Shown here: piece by piece, positions 1 through 9,220 of the stretch
Position numbering within the stretch: position 1 is the first letter of the stretch
Layout: each line of letters begins with the position of its first letter
Origin: Belnapia moabensis DSM 16746
GTDB lineage: Bacteria > Pseudomonadota > Alphaproteobacteria > Acetobacterales > Acetobacteraceae
Assembly (NCBI RefSeq): GCF_000745835.1
Contig: NZ_JQKB01000010.1
Span: 91,953-155,952, forward strand
DNA: 64,000 bases
Reading direction: 5' to 3'
Notes under the pieces: generated by a model
The model's input: the letters and a program-made list of their open reading frames with translations, nothing else
What the model was told of the DNA's origin: nothing
Databases searched by the model: none
Made by a program: the position numbers and the translations under genes

Positions 1-159
1 CCGCTCAGGGGGCGCGGTTGCAGGCGGCTCGGTCGAAACCGGCCACCCTCGCCATCCCCACCCTGATGCGGAGGGTCGCTTCCCTAGCACGGCAAGCCCC
101 ATCGCGGGAAGCCCCCTCCCACTATGGCCCGCACGCCCCCAATTCGGGCGGGGAATGCC

Positions 160-176
160 GGAGGAGGTCAGCCTTG
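160..176 (+). promoter_or_regulatory. Ribosome binding site that selects a TTG start for def
   Basis: A purine-rich GGAGGAGG run lies 7-8 bases before a TTG at 174. The open frame continues upstream to an ATG at 18, but the 52 extra residues resemble no deformylase N-terminus. Starting at the TTG gives the usual length, beginning (M)AILKIARMGHP. Confidence 0.7.
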
Positions 177-677
177 GCCATATTGAAGATCGCCCGCATG
201 GGCCACCCGGTGCTGCTGCGCGAGGCCGAGCCGGTGGACGACCCGACCCATCCCGAAATCCGCCGGCTGATCGCCGACATGGCCGAGACCATGATGGACG
301 CCTCCGGCATCGGGCTCGCCGCGCCGCAGGTCCATGTGCCGCTCCGCCTCTTCGTCTGGCGCGGCCCGACCGGCGTCGCCGCCCTGGTCAACCCGGAGCT
401 GGAACCCATCGGCGAGGAGGCCGACATGGCCTGGGAGGGGTGCCTGTCCATCCCCGGCCTCCGCGGCGCGGTGGAGCGCCCGCGCCGGATCCGCTATCGC
501 GGCCTCGACGCCGAGGGCAACCCGGTGGAAGGCGAGGCGGAGGCGATGACGGCGCGGGTGATGCAGCACGAGACCGACCATCTGGACGGCATCCTCTACC
601 CGATGCGGATGACCGACCATTCCCTCTTCGGCTTCACCGAGGAGCTGGCCCGGGCCGCAGGGAGCCCGGCGCGATGA
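174..677 (+). CDS. def: Peptide deformylase
   Basis: This enzyme removes the formyl group from the initiator methionine of nascent proteins in the cytoplasm. All three deformylase motifs are visible in order: GIGLAAPQ at about residues 45-52, EGCLS at about 87-91, and HETDH at 132-136. The Cys of motif 2 and the two His of motif 3 bind the catalytic metal. From the TTG start the protein is 167 residues, normal for the family. Its stop overlaps the start of the COQ9-family gene (ATGA), so the two are probably translated together. The usual neighbour fmt is not visible here. The ATG at 18 is an alternative start, which I consider unlikely. Confidence 0.93.
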   Translation: MAILKIARMGHPVLLREAEPVDDPTHPEIRRLIADMAETMMDASGIGLAAPQVHVPLRLFVWRGPTGVAALVNPELEPIGEEADMAWEGCLSIPGLRGAVERPRRIRYRGLDAEGNPVEGEAEAMTARVMQHETDHLDGILYPMRMTDHSLFGFTEELARAAGSPAR

Positions 678-1255
678 CCGAGCGCAGCGACCTCCGCGAC
701 GCCGCCATCCGCGCCATGCTGCCCGTGGCCGCCGACGAGGGCTGGAACTGGGCCACGATCCGCGCCGGCCTCGCCGCCATCGGCGAGGACCCGGCGCTGG
801 CCGAGAGCCACTTCCCCTCGGGGCCGGCCGGCGCAGTCGCCCACTGGATCGACCTCGTCAACCGCGAGATGGAAGCGGCTGCCGCCGCCGAGGACCTGGC
901 AGCCCTCCGCGTCCCGGCCCGCATCCGCCGCCTGATGGAGCTTCGCTTGCGTGCCACGGCGCCGCACAAGCGGGCGCTGCGCCGGGCGCTCAGCCTGCTG
1001 GCGCTGCCCTGGAACACGCCGACGGCGCTGCGCACCACGGCACAGACGGTGGATGCCATGTGGTATGCGGCGGGCGACACCTCGGCCGACTTCTCCTGGT
1101 ACACCCGCCGGGCGACGCTCGCCGGCGTCTACGGCGCGACGCTCGCCTACTGGATGCGCGACGACGACCCGGAAGTGGAGGACGCGCTGGACTTCCTCGA
1201 CCGCCGCCTCGCGGATGTGGCGCGGCTCGGCAAGCGGCGGCGCCGCGCCGCCTGA
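674..1255 (+). CDS. COQ9-family ubiquinone biosynthesis protein
   Basis: This 193-residue protein matches the COQ9 family. The N-terminal part resembles a TetR-like helical region, and the C-terminal part carries the family's conserved segment around MWYAAGDTSADFSWYTRRATL. In eukaryotes and alphaproteobacteria COQ9 binds lipid and assists hydroxylation steps of ubiquinone synthesis; that role is inferred here from the family. The ATG overlaps the def stop by four bases, placing it as the second gene of a two-gene unit. The C-terminus is very basic (KRRRRAA). Assignment is good to family level; the biochemical role is not shown by the sequence. Confidence 0.85.
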   Translation: MTERSDLRDAAIRAMLPVAADEGWNWATIRAGLAAIGEDPALAESHFPSGPAGAVAHWIDLVNREMEAAAAAEDLAALRVPARIRRLMELRLRATAPHKRALRRALSLLALPWNTPTALRTTAQTVDAMWYAAGDTSADFSWYTRRATLAGVYGATLAYWMRDDDPEVEDALDFLDRRLADVARLGKRRRRAA

Positions 1256-1325
1256 TTGACCGGCTGATTGACCCCTGGGGCCGGGCATGGTGCGCTCCGT
1301 CGCAACAAGGACGGAGGAAGGCGCC

Positions 1326-2117
1326 ATGCCCATCGTGCCCAACCATGCGCGGCAGCGGATGCAGGCCGGCGAGATCTCGCTCGGCTTCGGGGTGCACCAC
1401 CTGCGCGGCAGCGCGGTCGGGATGATGGCCGCCGCCACCGGCTATGACTGGCTCTTCATCGACATGGAGCACGGCGCCGCCTCGGTGCAGGAGGCGACGC
1501 AGATCGCCATCGCCGCGCTCGGCCAGGGCATCACCCCCATCGTCCGCTGCTGCAAGGACGCCCTCTTCGAGGGCACGCGGGCCCTCGACAACGGCGCCAT
1601 GGGCGTCGTCGTGCCGCATGTCGACACGGCGGAGGAGGCGAGGGCGGTCGCGGCCGCCTACCGCTTCCCGCCGACCGGCACCCGCTCCTGGGGCGGCCCG
1701 CCCTTCGCCTACAACTTCCAGCCCCCTTCGGTCGCCGAGGCCCAGGCCGAGCTGAACCGCGAGATCATCGTCTCCTGCATGATCGAGACGCCGGAGGCGG
1801 TGGAGAATGCCGAGGCCATCGCCGCCGTTCCGGGCGTGGATGTGCTGATGATCGGCACCTCGGACCTCACTGCCTCCATGGGCATCCCCGGCCAGATCGG
1901 CCATGAGCGGGTGCAGGCGGCCTATGCCAAGGTGGCCGCGGCCTGCGCGGCCTCGGGCAAGGTGCTCGGCATGGGAGGCGTCTACGACGAGCGCTGGGCC
2001 TCGGCCTATATCGGGCTCGGCGCCCGCTTCATCCTGGCCGGCTCCGACCACACCCTGCTGATGGCGGCCGCCGCTGCGCGCAGCGGCTTCCTGCGGGGCC
2101 TGCGCCCAACGGGTTGA
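1326..2117 (+). CDS. HpcH/HpaI family aldolase
   Basis: This is a class II, metal-dependent pyruvate aldolase of the HpcH/HpaI family, 263 residues from the ATG at 1326. That start has a GGAGGAAG site 6-8 bases upstream, so I prefer it to the in-frame GTG at 1287. Visible family signatures are FIDMEHG (about residues 44-50, with the metal-ligand Glu region and catalytic His), a second acidic ligand in MIETPEA (about 152-158), and IGTSDLTASMG (about 176-186). Enzymes of this family cleave or form 4-hydroxy-2-oxoacids and related compounds. No aromatic-degradation genes lie nearby, so the natural substrate cannot be assigned. It appears to be a single-gene unit. Confidence 0.88.
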   Translation: MPIVPNHARQRMQAGEISLGFGVHHLRGSAVGMMAAATGYDWLFIDMEHGAASVQEATQIAIAALGQGITPIVRCCKDALFEGTRALDNGAMGVVVPHVDTAEEARAVAAAYRFPPTGTRSWGGPPFAYNFQPPSVAEAQAELNREIIVSCMIETPEAVENAEAIAAVPGVDVLMIGTSDLTASMGIPGQIGHERVQAAYAKVAAACAASGKVLGMGGVYDERWASAYIGLGARFILAGSDHTLLMAAAAARSGFLRGLRPTG

Positions 2118-2181
2118 GCCTGATCAAGGCGGGGCGGGGGGCGCCGGGGCATGTTCCTCCCGCCGCGCTGCGGAAGTGACT

Positions 2182-2196
2182 TGCGAATGGTTCTCA
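2182..2196. promoter_or_regulatory. Candidate Fur/Irr-type iron box
   Basis: The 15-base sequence TGCGAATGGTTCTCA is an imperfect 7-1-7 inverted repeat resembling the Fur core TGAtAAT-n-ATTaTCA. A further half-like CATTATC follows at 2201-2207. It lies 46 bases before the start of an iron-binding receptor gene that is followed by bfd and bfr. The placement fits iron-responsive control. Which regulator (Fur, Irr or RirA) would bind cannot be told from sequence. Confidence 0.5.
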
Positions 2197-2241
2197 CTGC
2201 CATTATCAACACCGCAGCGCCAGTCCGGAGAAGACGTCCGC

Positions 2242-3282
2242 ATGCCTGCCCGCCCAACGCGACGCCTGCTTGCCCTCGCCGCCGCCGCCTGCTTCGCCGC
2301 CTGGTCCGGGCCGGCCGATGCCGCCGATGAGGTCAACCTCTACTCCTCCCGCCATTACGACAGCGACCGGGCGCTCTATGAGGAGTTCACCCGCGAGACC
2401 GGCATCCGCGTCCGCCTGATCGAGGGCGATGCCGACCAGCTCATCGAGCGCATCCGCAACGAGGGCGCCAACAGCCCGGCCGATGTCTTCATCACCGTCG
2501 ATGCCGCGCGCCTCGCCCGCGCCGCCTCGGCCGGCATCCTGGCGCCGCTGCGCTCGCCGGTGATAGAGCAGCGCATCCCCGAGGGCCTGCGCGACCGCGA
2601 CGGCCAGTGGTTCGCCGTCTCCACCCGCGCCCGCGTCGTCATGTACGACAAGGAGAAGGGCGCGCCCCAGGGCCTCGCCCGCTACGAGGACCTGGCCGAC
2701 CCGCGCTTCCGCGGCCAGATCTGCGTCCGCACCGCGAGCCACCCCTACAACACCAGCCTCGGCGCCTCGATCCTCGCCGCCAACGGGCCGGAGCGGACGG
2801 AGGAATGGGCGAAGGGCTTCGCCGCCAACCTCGCCCGCCCGCCGCAGGGCGGCGACCGCGACCAGTTCCGCGCCATCCCCTCCGGGCAGTGCGGGCTCGC
2901 CATCGCCAACACCTACTACCTCGCCGCCATCGGCGCCTCCGAGCGCGCCGAGGACAAGGCGCTCTTCGCCCGCATCGGCGTCATCTTCCCGAACCAGGCG
3001 CCGGGCGACCGCGGCGCCCATGTGAACATCTCCGGCGCCGGCCTGGTGAAGACCGCGCCGAACCGCGCCGCCGCCGTGCGCTTCCTCGAATACCTGACGA
3101 GCGGCCCGGCGCAGGAGCGCTTCGCGCTCGGCAACATGGAATACCCGGCCGTCGCCGACGCGCCGCTGCACCCCGCGCTGCGCGCCATGGGCAGCTTCCG
3201 GCCCGAGCCGGTCGATGCCGAGCGCACCAATGCGAATGCCACGCAGGCGCTGCAGATCATGCAGCGCGCCGGCTGGCGCTGA
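2242..3282 (+). CDS. Fe(3+)-type ABC transporter substrate-binding protein
   Basis: This periplasmic receptor of the FbpA/FutA/AfuA ferric-binding family has 346 residues from the ATG at 2242. A Sec signal peptide covers about residues 1-27 with likely cleavage after ADA. The mature part starts EVNLYSSRHYDSD, typical of iron receptors, and a Tyr-Tyr pair at 225-226 (NTYYLAAIG) matches the tyrosines that bind Fe(3+). No permease or ATPase gene follows; instead bfd starts 11 bases after the stop. The receptor must therefore use a transporter encoded elsewhere. A Fur-like box lies upstream. An in-frame start at 2176 would lie before that box and is less likely. Confidence 0.85.
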   Translation: MPARPTRRLLALAAAACFAAWSGPADAADEVNLYSSRHYDSDRALYEEFTRETGIRVRLIEGDADQLIERIRNEGANSPADVFITVDAARLARAASAGILAPLRSPVIEQRIPEGLRDRDGQWFAVSTRARVVMYDKEKGAPQGLARYEDLADPRFRGQICVRTASHPYNTSLGASILAANGPERTEEWAKGFAANLARPPQGGDRDQFRAIPSGQCGLAIANTYYLAAIGASERAEDKALFARIGVIFPNQAPGDRGAHVNISGAGLVKTAPNRAAAVRFLEYLTSGPAQERFALGNMEYPAVADAPLHPALRAMGSFRPEPVDAERTNANATQALQIMQRAGWR

Positions 3283-3293
3283 GGGAGGCGGCG

Positions 3294-3482
3294 ATGATCC
3301 TCTGCCTCTGCAACGCGCTCTCCGACAAGCAGGTCACCGAGGCTGTCGAGAAGGGCGCGAGCAAGCCGCGCGACGTCTATGCCCATTGCGCCTGCAAGGC
3401 GCAGTGCGGGACGTGTACGCGAATGATACTCCATATGATCCGTGACTTAGCGGCACCCGCGGTGCAAACTCCCGCTTCCTGA
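3294..3482 (+). CDS. bfd: Bacterioferritin-associated ferredoxin
   Basis: This small [2Fe-2S] protein of 62 residues delivers electrons to bacterioferritin to release stored iron. The cysteine pattern is the family one: C4 and C6 (MILCLCNAL) then C38 and C41 (CGTC), with two further cysteines at 32 and 34. The Arg/Lys-containing region between them matches the BFD-like fold. It starts 11 bases after the iron receptor gene and ends 86 bases before bfr, so it probably shares the iron-controlled transcript of the receptor. The order bfd-bfr is well known. Confidence 0.9.
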   Translation: MILCLCNALSDKQVTEAVEKGASKPRDVYAHCACKAQCGTCTRMILHMIRDLAAPAVQTPAS

Positions 3483-3521
3483 CGACGCATTCTGCTATAC
3501 AAGTCGGCCCATCCTCAGCGC

Positions 3522-3548
3522 GCGCCAGGAGCCCATGGCTCCTGGCGC
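3522..3548 (+). other. Perfect 12-bp stem hairpin between bfd and bfr
   Basis: The arms GCGCCAGGAGCC (3522-3533) and GGCTCCTGGCGC (3537-3548) are perfect reverse complements around a 3-base CAT loop. Only a short CCTTTC follows, so it is a poor intrinsic terminator. It lies in the bfr leader, ending 20 bases before the bfr ATG, and could act as a transcription attenuator, an mRNA stabiliser or a protein-binding palindrome. Confidence 0.6.
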
Positions 3549-3568
3549 CCTTTCGTGCCGGAGCCGCC

Positions 3569-4063
3569 ATGAAGGCCGACCCCAAGGTTATCGAGCATCT
3601 GAACACCCAGCTCACCAACGAGCTGACGGCGATCAACCAGTACTTCCTGCACGCCCGCATCCTGCGTCACTGGGGCGTCACCAAGCTCGGCGCGCACGAG
3701 TACAAGGAATCGATCGAGGAGATGCGCCACGCCGACTGGCTCATCGAGCGCATCCTCTTCCTCGGCGGCCTGCCCAACCTGCAGCGCCTGAACCAGGTTC
3801 TCGTCGGCCAGACGGTCGAGGAAATCCTCAAGGCCGACCTCGCCATCGAGGAGAAGGCGACGGGCGACCTGCGCGAGGGCATCGCCTATGCCGAGAGCGT
3901 CCGCGACTTCGTCTCGCGCGACCTGCTGTTGAAGATCCTGGCGAACGAGGAGGAGCATGTCGACTTCCTCGACCGCCAGTTCGACCTCATCAAGCTGATC
4001 GGCATCGAGCGCTACATCCTGCTCAACAGCGCCGCCGCCCCGGACCAGCACGAGGCGGACTGA
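3569..4063 (+). CDS. bfr: Bacterioferritin
   Basis: This haem-containing iron-storage protein assembles into a 24-subunit shell and oxidises Fe(2+) at a di-iron site. The sequence has 164 residues against about 158 in Escherichia coli. The ferroxidase ligands are visible at E18, E51, H54, E127 and H130, and the haem-ligand methionine is at M52 in EEMRHADW. The N-terminus (NELTAINQYFLHARIL) is nearly textbook. A GGAG precedes the ATG. The gene follows bfd, consistent with a store-and-release pair. Regulation may be separate from bfd because of the hairpin and 86-base gap between them. Confidence 0.96.
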   Translation: MKADPKVIEHLNTQLTNELTAINQYFLHARILRHWGVTKLGAHEYKESIEEMRHADWLIERILFLGGLPNLQRLNQVLVGQTVEEILKADLAIEEKATGDLREGIAYAESVRDFVSRDLLLKILANEEEHVDFLDRQFDLIKLIGIERYILLNSAAAPDQHEAD

Positions 4064-4079
4064 CAGCCGCGCCCGGCCG

Positions 4080-5933
4080 ATGGCCCTCCCGCCCGCCTTC
4101 CTCGAGGAGCTGCGGGCCCGGACGCCGCTGCCGGGCCTGATCGGCCGCAAGACCCGCCTCGCGCGGAACGGGCGGCAGTGGAAGGGGTGCTGCCCCTTCC
4201 ACAACGAGAAGACGCCGTCCTTCTACGTCTATGACGACCACTTTCATTGCTTCGGCTGCGGCGCGCATGGGGATGCGATCACTTTCCTCATGCGCGCCGA
4301 AGGCGCCAGCTTCCCCGAGGCCGTTGAACGCCTCGCCGGCGAGGCGGGAATGCAGGTGCCGAAGGCGACGCCCCAGGCCGCCGAGCGCGAGCGCCGCGCG
4401 AAGGACCTCTACGCCGTCTGCGCCGCGGCCGAGGCCGCCTTCCGCCGCCGCCTGATGCTGCCCGAGGGCCGCGCCGCCCTCGACTACCTCCGCCGGCGCG
4501 GCCTCACGGAGGCGACCATCGCCCGCTTCGGCCTCGGCTGGTCGGGCGAGGGCAGGGGGGCACTCGCCGCCGACCTCAAGGCCGAAGGCATCACCCCCGA
4601 GCAGCTCGTCGCCGCCGGGCTGATGAAGCCCCGCGACCCGGACCGGCCCGAGGCTGGCCTTGTCGACATGTTCTTCAACCGCGTGATCTTCCCGATCCGC
4701 GACCGCCGCGGCCGGACCATCAGCTTCGGCGGCCGCATCCTCGGCGACGGCCAGCCGAAATACGTCAACGGCCCGGAGACGGAGCTCTTCTCCAAGCGCC
4801 GCAGCCTCTACGGCCTCGACCTTGCCCGCGAGGGCGCCTTCCGCGGCGCGACTGTGGTGGTGGTCGAGGGCTACATGGATGTCATCGCCCTGCACCAGGC
4901 CGGCTTCAACGCCGCCGTCGCTCCCCTCGGCACGGCGCTGACCGCCGAGCAGCTGGAAGCCCTCTGGCAGGTCTCCCCCGAGCCCGTGCTTTGCTTCGAC
5001 GGCGACGCCGCCGGCGCCAAGGCCGCCTTCCGCTCCGCCGAGCTGGCCCTGCCGCTGCTCGCCCCCGACCGCAGCCTGCGCCTGGCGATGCTGACCGGCG
5101 GCGAGGACCCCGACACGCTGGTGGCGAAGGGCGGCTCCCCCGCCTTCGAGGCTGTCCTCGCCGGCGCCAGGCCGCTCTCCGCCGCCCTCTATGACCTCCT
5201 GGCCGGCCCGACCCCGCCGACGACGCCCGAGCAGCGCGCCGCCTTCCGCCACCGCCTGGACGCGGCGGCCAAGAGCATCCCCGACAAGACCCTGTCGGCC
5301 GAATACCGCCGCGCCTGGCTCGACCGCTTCTTCGCCGAGGGCCGCAGCGCCCGCCCGGCCCCGGCCGCGCGCCCCGCCTGGACCCCGCGCGGCAAGCCGG
5401 GCGAACTCGTCTCCATCCGCGGCCTGCAACGCACCGCCATCGACCATGAGGCGATCCGCCTGGAGCGCGCCCGCAACCTGCTGGCGATCCTGCTCCACCA
5501 CCCCGCCCTGCTGCCCGAGGTGGAGGAAACCCTCGCCTCCCTCGACCTGCCTCCCGGCGATTGCTCGCATCTCAGGGAGGCGCTTCTCACATGGCTTCCA
5601 GCCGCCGATCACCTTGACTCGACGAGGCTGATGGACCACCTCCGTGAGGCAGGATGGGAGACTGTTGCTGCCTGGGCGACCAGGAGGCACGGCCTCTGCC
5701 AGGCCGCCGATCCCGAGGCCCAGCCGAAGGAGGCGCTTGAGGCCTGGTGGCATTTCTTCAGCCTGCTGCGGGGCAAGGCGGAGTTGGATAACGATCTGGC
5801 CGAGGCTCGGAGAATGCTGGAAGAGACCAACGACCCGCAAGCCCAGCATCGCTACGTGCTGCTGCTCGAAGCGCAGCGCGCCCTGTTGAGCGGCGAGGCC
5901 GGGGACCAGGCCCAGCCGGATAGCATAGTATAG
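4080..5933 (+). CDS. dnaG: DNA primase
   Basis: DnaG makes the RNA primers for lagging-strand replication. The 617-residue protein shows the N-terminal CHC2 zinc finger (C38, H41, C57, C60), the RNA polymerase core, and a TOPRIM domain with the catalytic Glu at 263 (VVEGYMDV) and the DGD metal site at 307-309. The C-terminal third is the DnaB-binding region and is variable as expected. It starts 16 bases after bfr and is followed by rpoD after 62 bases, the dnaG-rpoD part of the classic macromolecular synthesis operon; rpsU is absent here. Several large open frames on the opposite strand are GC-driven shadows. Confidence 0.97.
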   Translation: MALPPAFLEELRARTPLPGLIGRKTRLARNGRQWKGCCPFHNEKTPSFYVYDDHFHCFGCGAHGDAITFLMRAEGASFPEAVERLAGEAGMQVPKATPQAAERERRAKDLYAVCAAAEAAFRRRLMLPEGRAALDYLRRRGLTEATIARFGLGWSGEGRGALAADLKAEGITPEQLVAAGLMKPRDPDRPEAGLVDMFFNRVIFPIRDRRGRTISFGGRILGDGQPKYVNGPETELFSKRRSLYGLDLAREGAFRGATVVVVEGYMDVIALHQAGFNAAVAPLGTALTAEQLEALWQVSPEPVLCFDGDAAGAKAAFRSAELALPLLAPDRSLRLAMLTGGEDPDTLVAKGGSPAFEAVLAGARPLSAALYDLLAGPTPPTTPEQRAAFRHRLDAAAKSIPDKTLSAEYRRAWLDRFFAEGRSARPAPAARPAWTPRGKPGELVSIRGLQRTAIDHEAIRLERARNLLAILLHHPALLPEVEETLASLDLPPGDCSHLREALLTWLPAADHLDSTRLMDHLREAGWETVAAWATRRHGLCQAADPEAQPKEALEAWWHFFSLLRGKAELDNDLAEARRMLEETNDPQAQHRYVLLLEAQRALLSGEAGDQAQPDSIV

Positions 5934-5995
5934 AAGGATCGTCGCACGGGCGCCCGCCCCCCTCGGGCCGCCCGTCGCAGGCATGGAGCGCAGGC

Positions 5996-7921
5996 ATGGC
6001 GAGCAAGGCCGCAGGTGGTACGGATACGGTCGAGACGCGCGACGAGGTCGTGGAGGGTGTCCTCCTCGACACGATGACAGCCGCGGTCAAGAAGCTGATC
6101 GCCCGCGGCAAGGAGCGCGGCTACGTCACCTATGACGAGCTGAACGCGGCACTTCCCTCCGATCAGGTCTCCTCCGAGATGATCGAGGACACCATGGCGA
6201 TGCTGAGCGAGATCGGCATCAACGTGGTCGAGTCCGAGGAGAGCGAGGACGGCGACGGCACCGCCGTCGCCAAGCCCGCCACTGAGGACAAGGAAGAGAA
6301 GGACGAGGAAGAGGGCGGCGGCAATGTGGACGAGGAAAGCCTCGGCCGCACCGACGACCCCGTCCGCATGTACCTGCGCGAGATGGGCAGCGTCGAGCTG
6401 CTTTCCCGCGAGGGCGAGATCGCGATCGCCAAGCGCATCGAGGCCGGGCGCGACATGATGATCGGCGGGCTCTGCGAGAGCCCGCAGACCTTCAAGGCCA
6501 TCATCGCCTGGCACGAGGCCGTCCGCGCCGGCAAGATGCTGCTGCGCGACGTCATCGACCTCGAGGCGACGGCCGCCGCCGACAGCCCGGAAGGCGCCGC
6601 CCCGCCCGACCCTGATGAGGAATTCGAGGAAGGCGAGGAAGGCGAGGGCCTTGGCCTCTCTCTCTCCGCACTGGAAGAGAAGCTGAAGCCCGAGGCGCTC
6701 GCCGCCTTCGAGGCCATCGAGCAGAACTACGCCAAGCTGCACAAGCTGCAGTCGAAGCGCATGGAGGCCTATTCCGCCGGCGAGGACCTCCAGGGCCGCT
6801 CCGAGAAGACCTACGAGAAGACCCGCCAGGAACTCGTCGCGCTGGTGCAGAAGGTCCACCTGCACAACAACCGCATCGAGGAACTGGTCGAGCAGCTCAA
6901 GACCATCAACCGCAAGCTCACCAGCCTCGAGGGGCAGGTGCTGCGGCTGGCCGAGGGCGCCAAGGTCAAGCGCGAGGAATTCCTCCAGCACTGGCGCGGC
7001 TCCGAGCTGGACCCCGCCTGGTTCGACCGCCTGACCAAGCTGACCGGCAAGCCGTGGAAGGCCTTCATCGCCCGCTCGCGCGACGATGTGGAGGCGGTGC
7101 GCGCCCAGATGGGCGCCATCGCCAACGACACCAACCTGCCGATCGCCGAGTTCCGCCGCGTCTACGCCACCGTCTCGCGCGGCGAGCGCGACATGACCCA
7201 GGCGAAGAAGGAGATGATCGAGGCCAACCTCCGCCTCGTCATCTCCATCGCCAAGAAATACACCAACCGCGGCCTGCAATTCCTCGACCTGATCCAGGAA
7301 GGGAATATCGGCCTGATGAAGGCGGTCGATAAGTTCGAGTACCGCCGCGGCTACAAGTTCAGCACCTACGCGACCTGGTGGATCCGGCAGGCCATCACGC
7401 GCAGCATCGCCGACCAGGCGCGGACCATCCGTATCCCGGTCCACATGATCGAGACGATCAACAAGCTGGTCCGCACCAGCCGCCAGATGCTGCACGAGAT
7501 CGGCCGCGAGCCGACGCCGGAGGAGCTGGCCGAGAAGCTCGGCATGCCGCTCGAGAAGGTCCGCAAGGTCCTCAAGATCGCCAAGGAGCCGATCTCCCTC
7601 GAGACGCCGATCGGCGACGAGGAGGACAGCCATCTCGGCGACTTCATCGAGGACAAGGCGGCGATCATCCCGCTGGATGCCGCGATCCAGTCCAACCTGC
7701 GCGAGGCGACGACGCGGGTGCTCTCCTCGCTCACGCCCCGCGAGGAGCGCGTGCTGCGCATGCGCTTCGGCATCGGCATGAACACCGACCACACGCTGGA
7801 AGAGGTCGGCCAGCAGTTCAACGTCACGCGCGAGCGCATCCGCCAGATCGAGGCGAAGGCGCTCCGCAAGCTGAAGCATCCCAGCCGCTCGCGGAAGCTC
7901 CGCAGCTTCCTCGACAACTGA
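5996..7921 (+). CDS. rpoD: RNA polymerase primary sigma factor (sigma-70)
   Basis: This is the housekeeping sigma factor, 641 residues. Region 1.1 is at the N-terminus, followed by an acidic linker (residues about 80-115) and region 1.2 ([11 protein letters not shown]). A large non-conserved insert typical of proteobacterial RpoD follows. Region 2 includes [17 protein letters not shown] and the -10 contact helix [12 protein letters not shown]. Region 4 ends with the helix-turn-helix [17 protein letters not shown]. The start has GGAG about 7 bases upstream. The 62-base gap after dnaG contains an inverted repeat (ACGGGCG with CGCCCGT, within about 5945-5978) that may allow partial separation of the two transcripts. 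Confidence 0.98.
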   Translation: MASKAAGGTDTVETRDEVVEGVLLDTMTAAVKKLIARGKERGYVTYDELNAALPSDQVSSEMIEDTMAMLSEIGINVVESEESEDGDGTAVAKPATEDKEEKDEEEGGGNVDEESLGRTDDPVRMYLREMGSVELLSREGEIAIAKRIEAGRDMMIGGLCESPQTFKAIIAWHEAVRAGKMLLRDVIDLEATAAADSPEGAAPPDPDEEFEEGEEGEGLGLSLSALEEKLKPEALAAFEAIEQNYAKLHKLQSKRMEAYSAGEDLQGRSEKTYEKTRQELVALVQKVHLHNNRIEELVEQLKTINRKLTSLEGQVLRLAEGAKVKREEFLQHWRGSELDPAWFDRLTKLTGKPWKAFIARSRDDVEAVRAQMGAIANDTNLPIAEFRRVYATVSRGERDMTQAKKEMIEANLRLVISIAKKYTNRGLQFLDLIQEGNIGLMKAVDKFEYRRGYKFSTYATWWIRQAITRSIADQARTIRIPVHMIETINKLVRTSRQMLHEIGREPTPEELAEKLGMPLEKVRKVLKIAKEPISLETPIGDEEDSHLGDFIEDKAAIIPLDAAIQSNLREATTRVLSSLTPREERVLRMRFGIGMNTDHTLEEVGQQFNVTRERIRQIEAKALRKLKHPSRSRKLRSFLDN

Positions 7922-7922
7922 G

Positions 7923-8495
7923 ATGAGTGCCGCGGCGGAACGGACGGCGGCCGTCGCCGTCGACGTCACCTTCCTGCGGATGGATCGGCGCCCCGCCGAT
8001 CCGCCGCTGCCGCTGCCGCTCGGGGCGCGCGTGACGCGGGCCACGCGCTGCACCACGGCCTTCTACCGCTACCTCTACGACACCGTCGGCCACGACTATG
8101 TCTGGTGGCTGCGGCGCACGCTGACCGAGGCCGAGCTCGCCCGCATCCTCGCCGACCCCGGCGTCACCATCCACGTCCTCTACAAGGATGGCGAGCCGGC
8201 CGGCTTCTATGAGCTCGACCGCCGCAACCGCCCGCTGGTCAACCTTTCCTATTTCGGGCTGATGCCGCATGCCATCGGCGCCGGGCTCGGCCGCGCCTTC
8301 CTCGGCCATGCGGTGGACGAGGCCTGGAGCCAGGGCACCCGCGCCCTCACCGTCAACACCTGCACCGCCGACCATCCCCGCGCGCTGCCCAACTACCTCG
8401 CCGCCGGCTTCGGCAAGCTGCGCACGGTGCGCGAGGTCTGGAACGTGCCGCTGCATCTCGGCCTTCCCATCCCGTCGCGCCTGCGCATCGGCTGA
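7923..8495 (+). CDS. GNAT family N-acetyltransferase
   Basis: This 190-residue protein belongs to the GCN5-related acetyltransferase fold. The acetyl-CoA binding segment is visible as [18 protein letters not shown] (about residues 117-134), followed by the beta-strand region [14 protein letters not shown]. The ATG begins one base after the rpoD stop, so it is probably co-transcribed with rpoD. The acceptor substrate cannot be predicted; many members of this group are annotated only as acetyltransferases. Confidence 0.82.
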   Translation: MSAAAERTAAVAVDVTFLRMDRRPADPPLPLPLGARVTRATRCTTAFYRYLYDTVGHDYVWWLRRTLTEAELARILADPGVTIHVLYKDGEPAGFYELDRRNRPLVNLSYFGLMPHAIGAGLGRAFLGHAVDEAWSQGTRALTVNTCTADHPRALPNYLAAGFGKLRTVREVWNVPLHLGLPIPSRLRIG

Positions 8496-8670
8496 AGGCC
8501 CCCATTGCAATAGGGGCGGGAAGGGACCATATCTTGGTCGTCAACCCGTCTGGTTCGGCCCGTTTCGTTTGCTCCCCTGGGAGCCCGAGCCTGGTTTCCG
8601 TCCCTCAAAGGCAGATTGGCCCGCCCCGCGATGGCGTGGGACGGCACCCTTGCATGATGGGATTCCCCGC
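8496..8670 (+). promoter_or_regulatory. Long, potentially structured leader ahead of the cold-shock gene
   Basis: The 175 bases before the cold-shock gene hold no gene but several short inverted repeats: GCCCC/GGGGC (8498-8502 with 8513-8517), GACCA/TGGTC around a 5-base loop (8525-8539), and GCTCC/GGAGC around CCTG (8571-8584). Long structured leaders are typical of cold-shock mRNAs in other bacteria. Whether this one is transcribed as a leader is inferred. Confidence 0.35.
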
Positions 8671-8877
8671 ATGTCTACCGGCACTGTTAAGTGGTTCAAC
8701 GCAACCAAGGGCTACGGCTTCATCCAGCCCGAGGACGGCACCGCTGACGTTTTCGTCCACATCTCCGATGTCCAGCGCTCCGGCCTCCAGGGCCTGCAGG
8801 ACGGCCAGCGCCTCAGCTTCGATGTGCAGCGCGGCCAGCAGGGCAAGCTCTCCGCTTGCAACCTGAAGCTCGACTGA
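8671..8877 (+). CDS. Cold-shock domain protein
   Basis: A 68-residue single cold-shock domain that binds single-stranded RNA and DNA and melts RNA structure. Both RNA-binding motifs are present: RNP1 KGYGFI at residues 13-18 and RNP2 VFVHI at 27-31. The start MSTGTVKWFN is typical of the family. The gene has its own intrinsic terminator just downstream and a long leader, so it looks monocistronic. Csp paralogues cannot be told apart from sequence alone, so no symbol is given. Confidence 0.95.
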   Translation: MSTGTVKWFNATKGYGFIQPEDGTADVFVHISDVQRSGLQGLQDGQRLSFDVQRGQQGKLSACNLKLD

Positions 8878-8885
8878 GCGACTGG

Positions 8886-8912
8886 GGCGGGCTTCGGCCC
8901 GCCTCTTTTTTT
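8886..8912 (+). terminator. Intrinsic terminator of the cold-shock gene
   Basis: A perfect 7-bp stem GGCGGGC/GCCCGCC with a TTCG tetraloop is followed by TC and a seven-T run. It begins 9 bases after the cold-shock stop codon and is the clearest terminator in the window. Confidence 0.93.
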
Positions 8913-8935
8913 CGCGGTGGCAGGAGTAAGCCAGC

Positions 8936-9148
8936 ATGGCAACGCATCTCTACACCGTCGGCCAGAATGTCGAATTCATCGCCGGCCGCTTCGACGGCAA
9001 CGTGCCCCGCGGTCTCTACACCGTGGTTCGGCAACTCCCCGGTTCTGAGCAGCTCCGCGAGTACCGCGTGAAGCACCAGCAGGACGGGCATGAGCGCGTC
9101 GTGCCGGAGAACCAGCTCCGCGGTGGACCGCCGGCCGTCTTCAGCTGA
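8936..9148 (+). CDS. Small conserved-looking hypothetical protein (70 aa)
   Basis: I do not recognise a named family. The 70-residue product starts MATHLYTVGQNVEFIAG and is rich in charged and polar residues in its second half (REYRVKHQQDGHERVV). It has no signal peptide, membrane segment or cysteine. The AGGAG upstream is well placed, and codon use matches the neighbours. The beta-rich N-terminal pattern and the closing VPENQLRGG look like a small compact domain. It is the first of three small genes in a row behind the cold-shock gene. Confidence 0.7.
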   Translation: MATHLYTVGQNVEFIAGRFDGNVPRGLYTVVRQLPGSEQLREYRVKHQQDGHERVVPENQLRGGPPAVFS

Positions 9149-9220
9149 TCGGGCGCTAAACGCCTATCGCAGCCGCTGCGGCCAGAGGCCGTAGCCCAGA
9201 ATCATGTCCGGGAGCAGCCG

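Noticed and set aside
5852..8056. Minus-strand open frame of 734 codons opposite rpoD
   Set aside because: It is a shadow of rpoD caused by high third-position GC.
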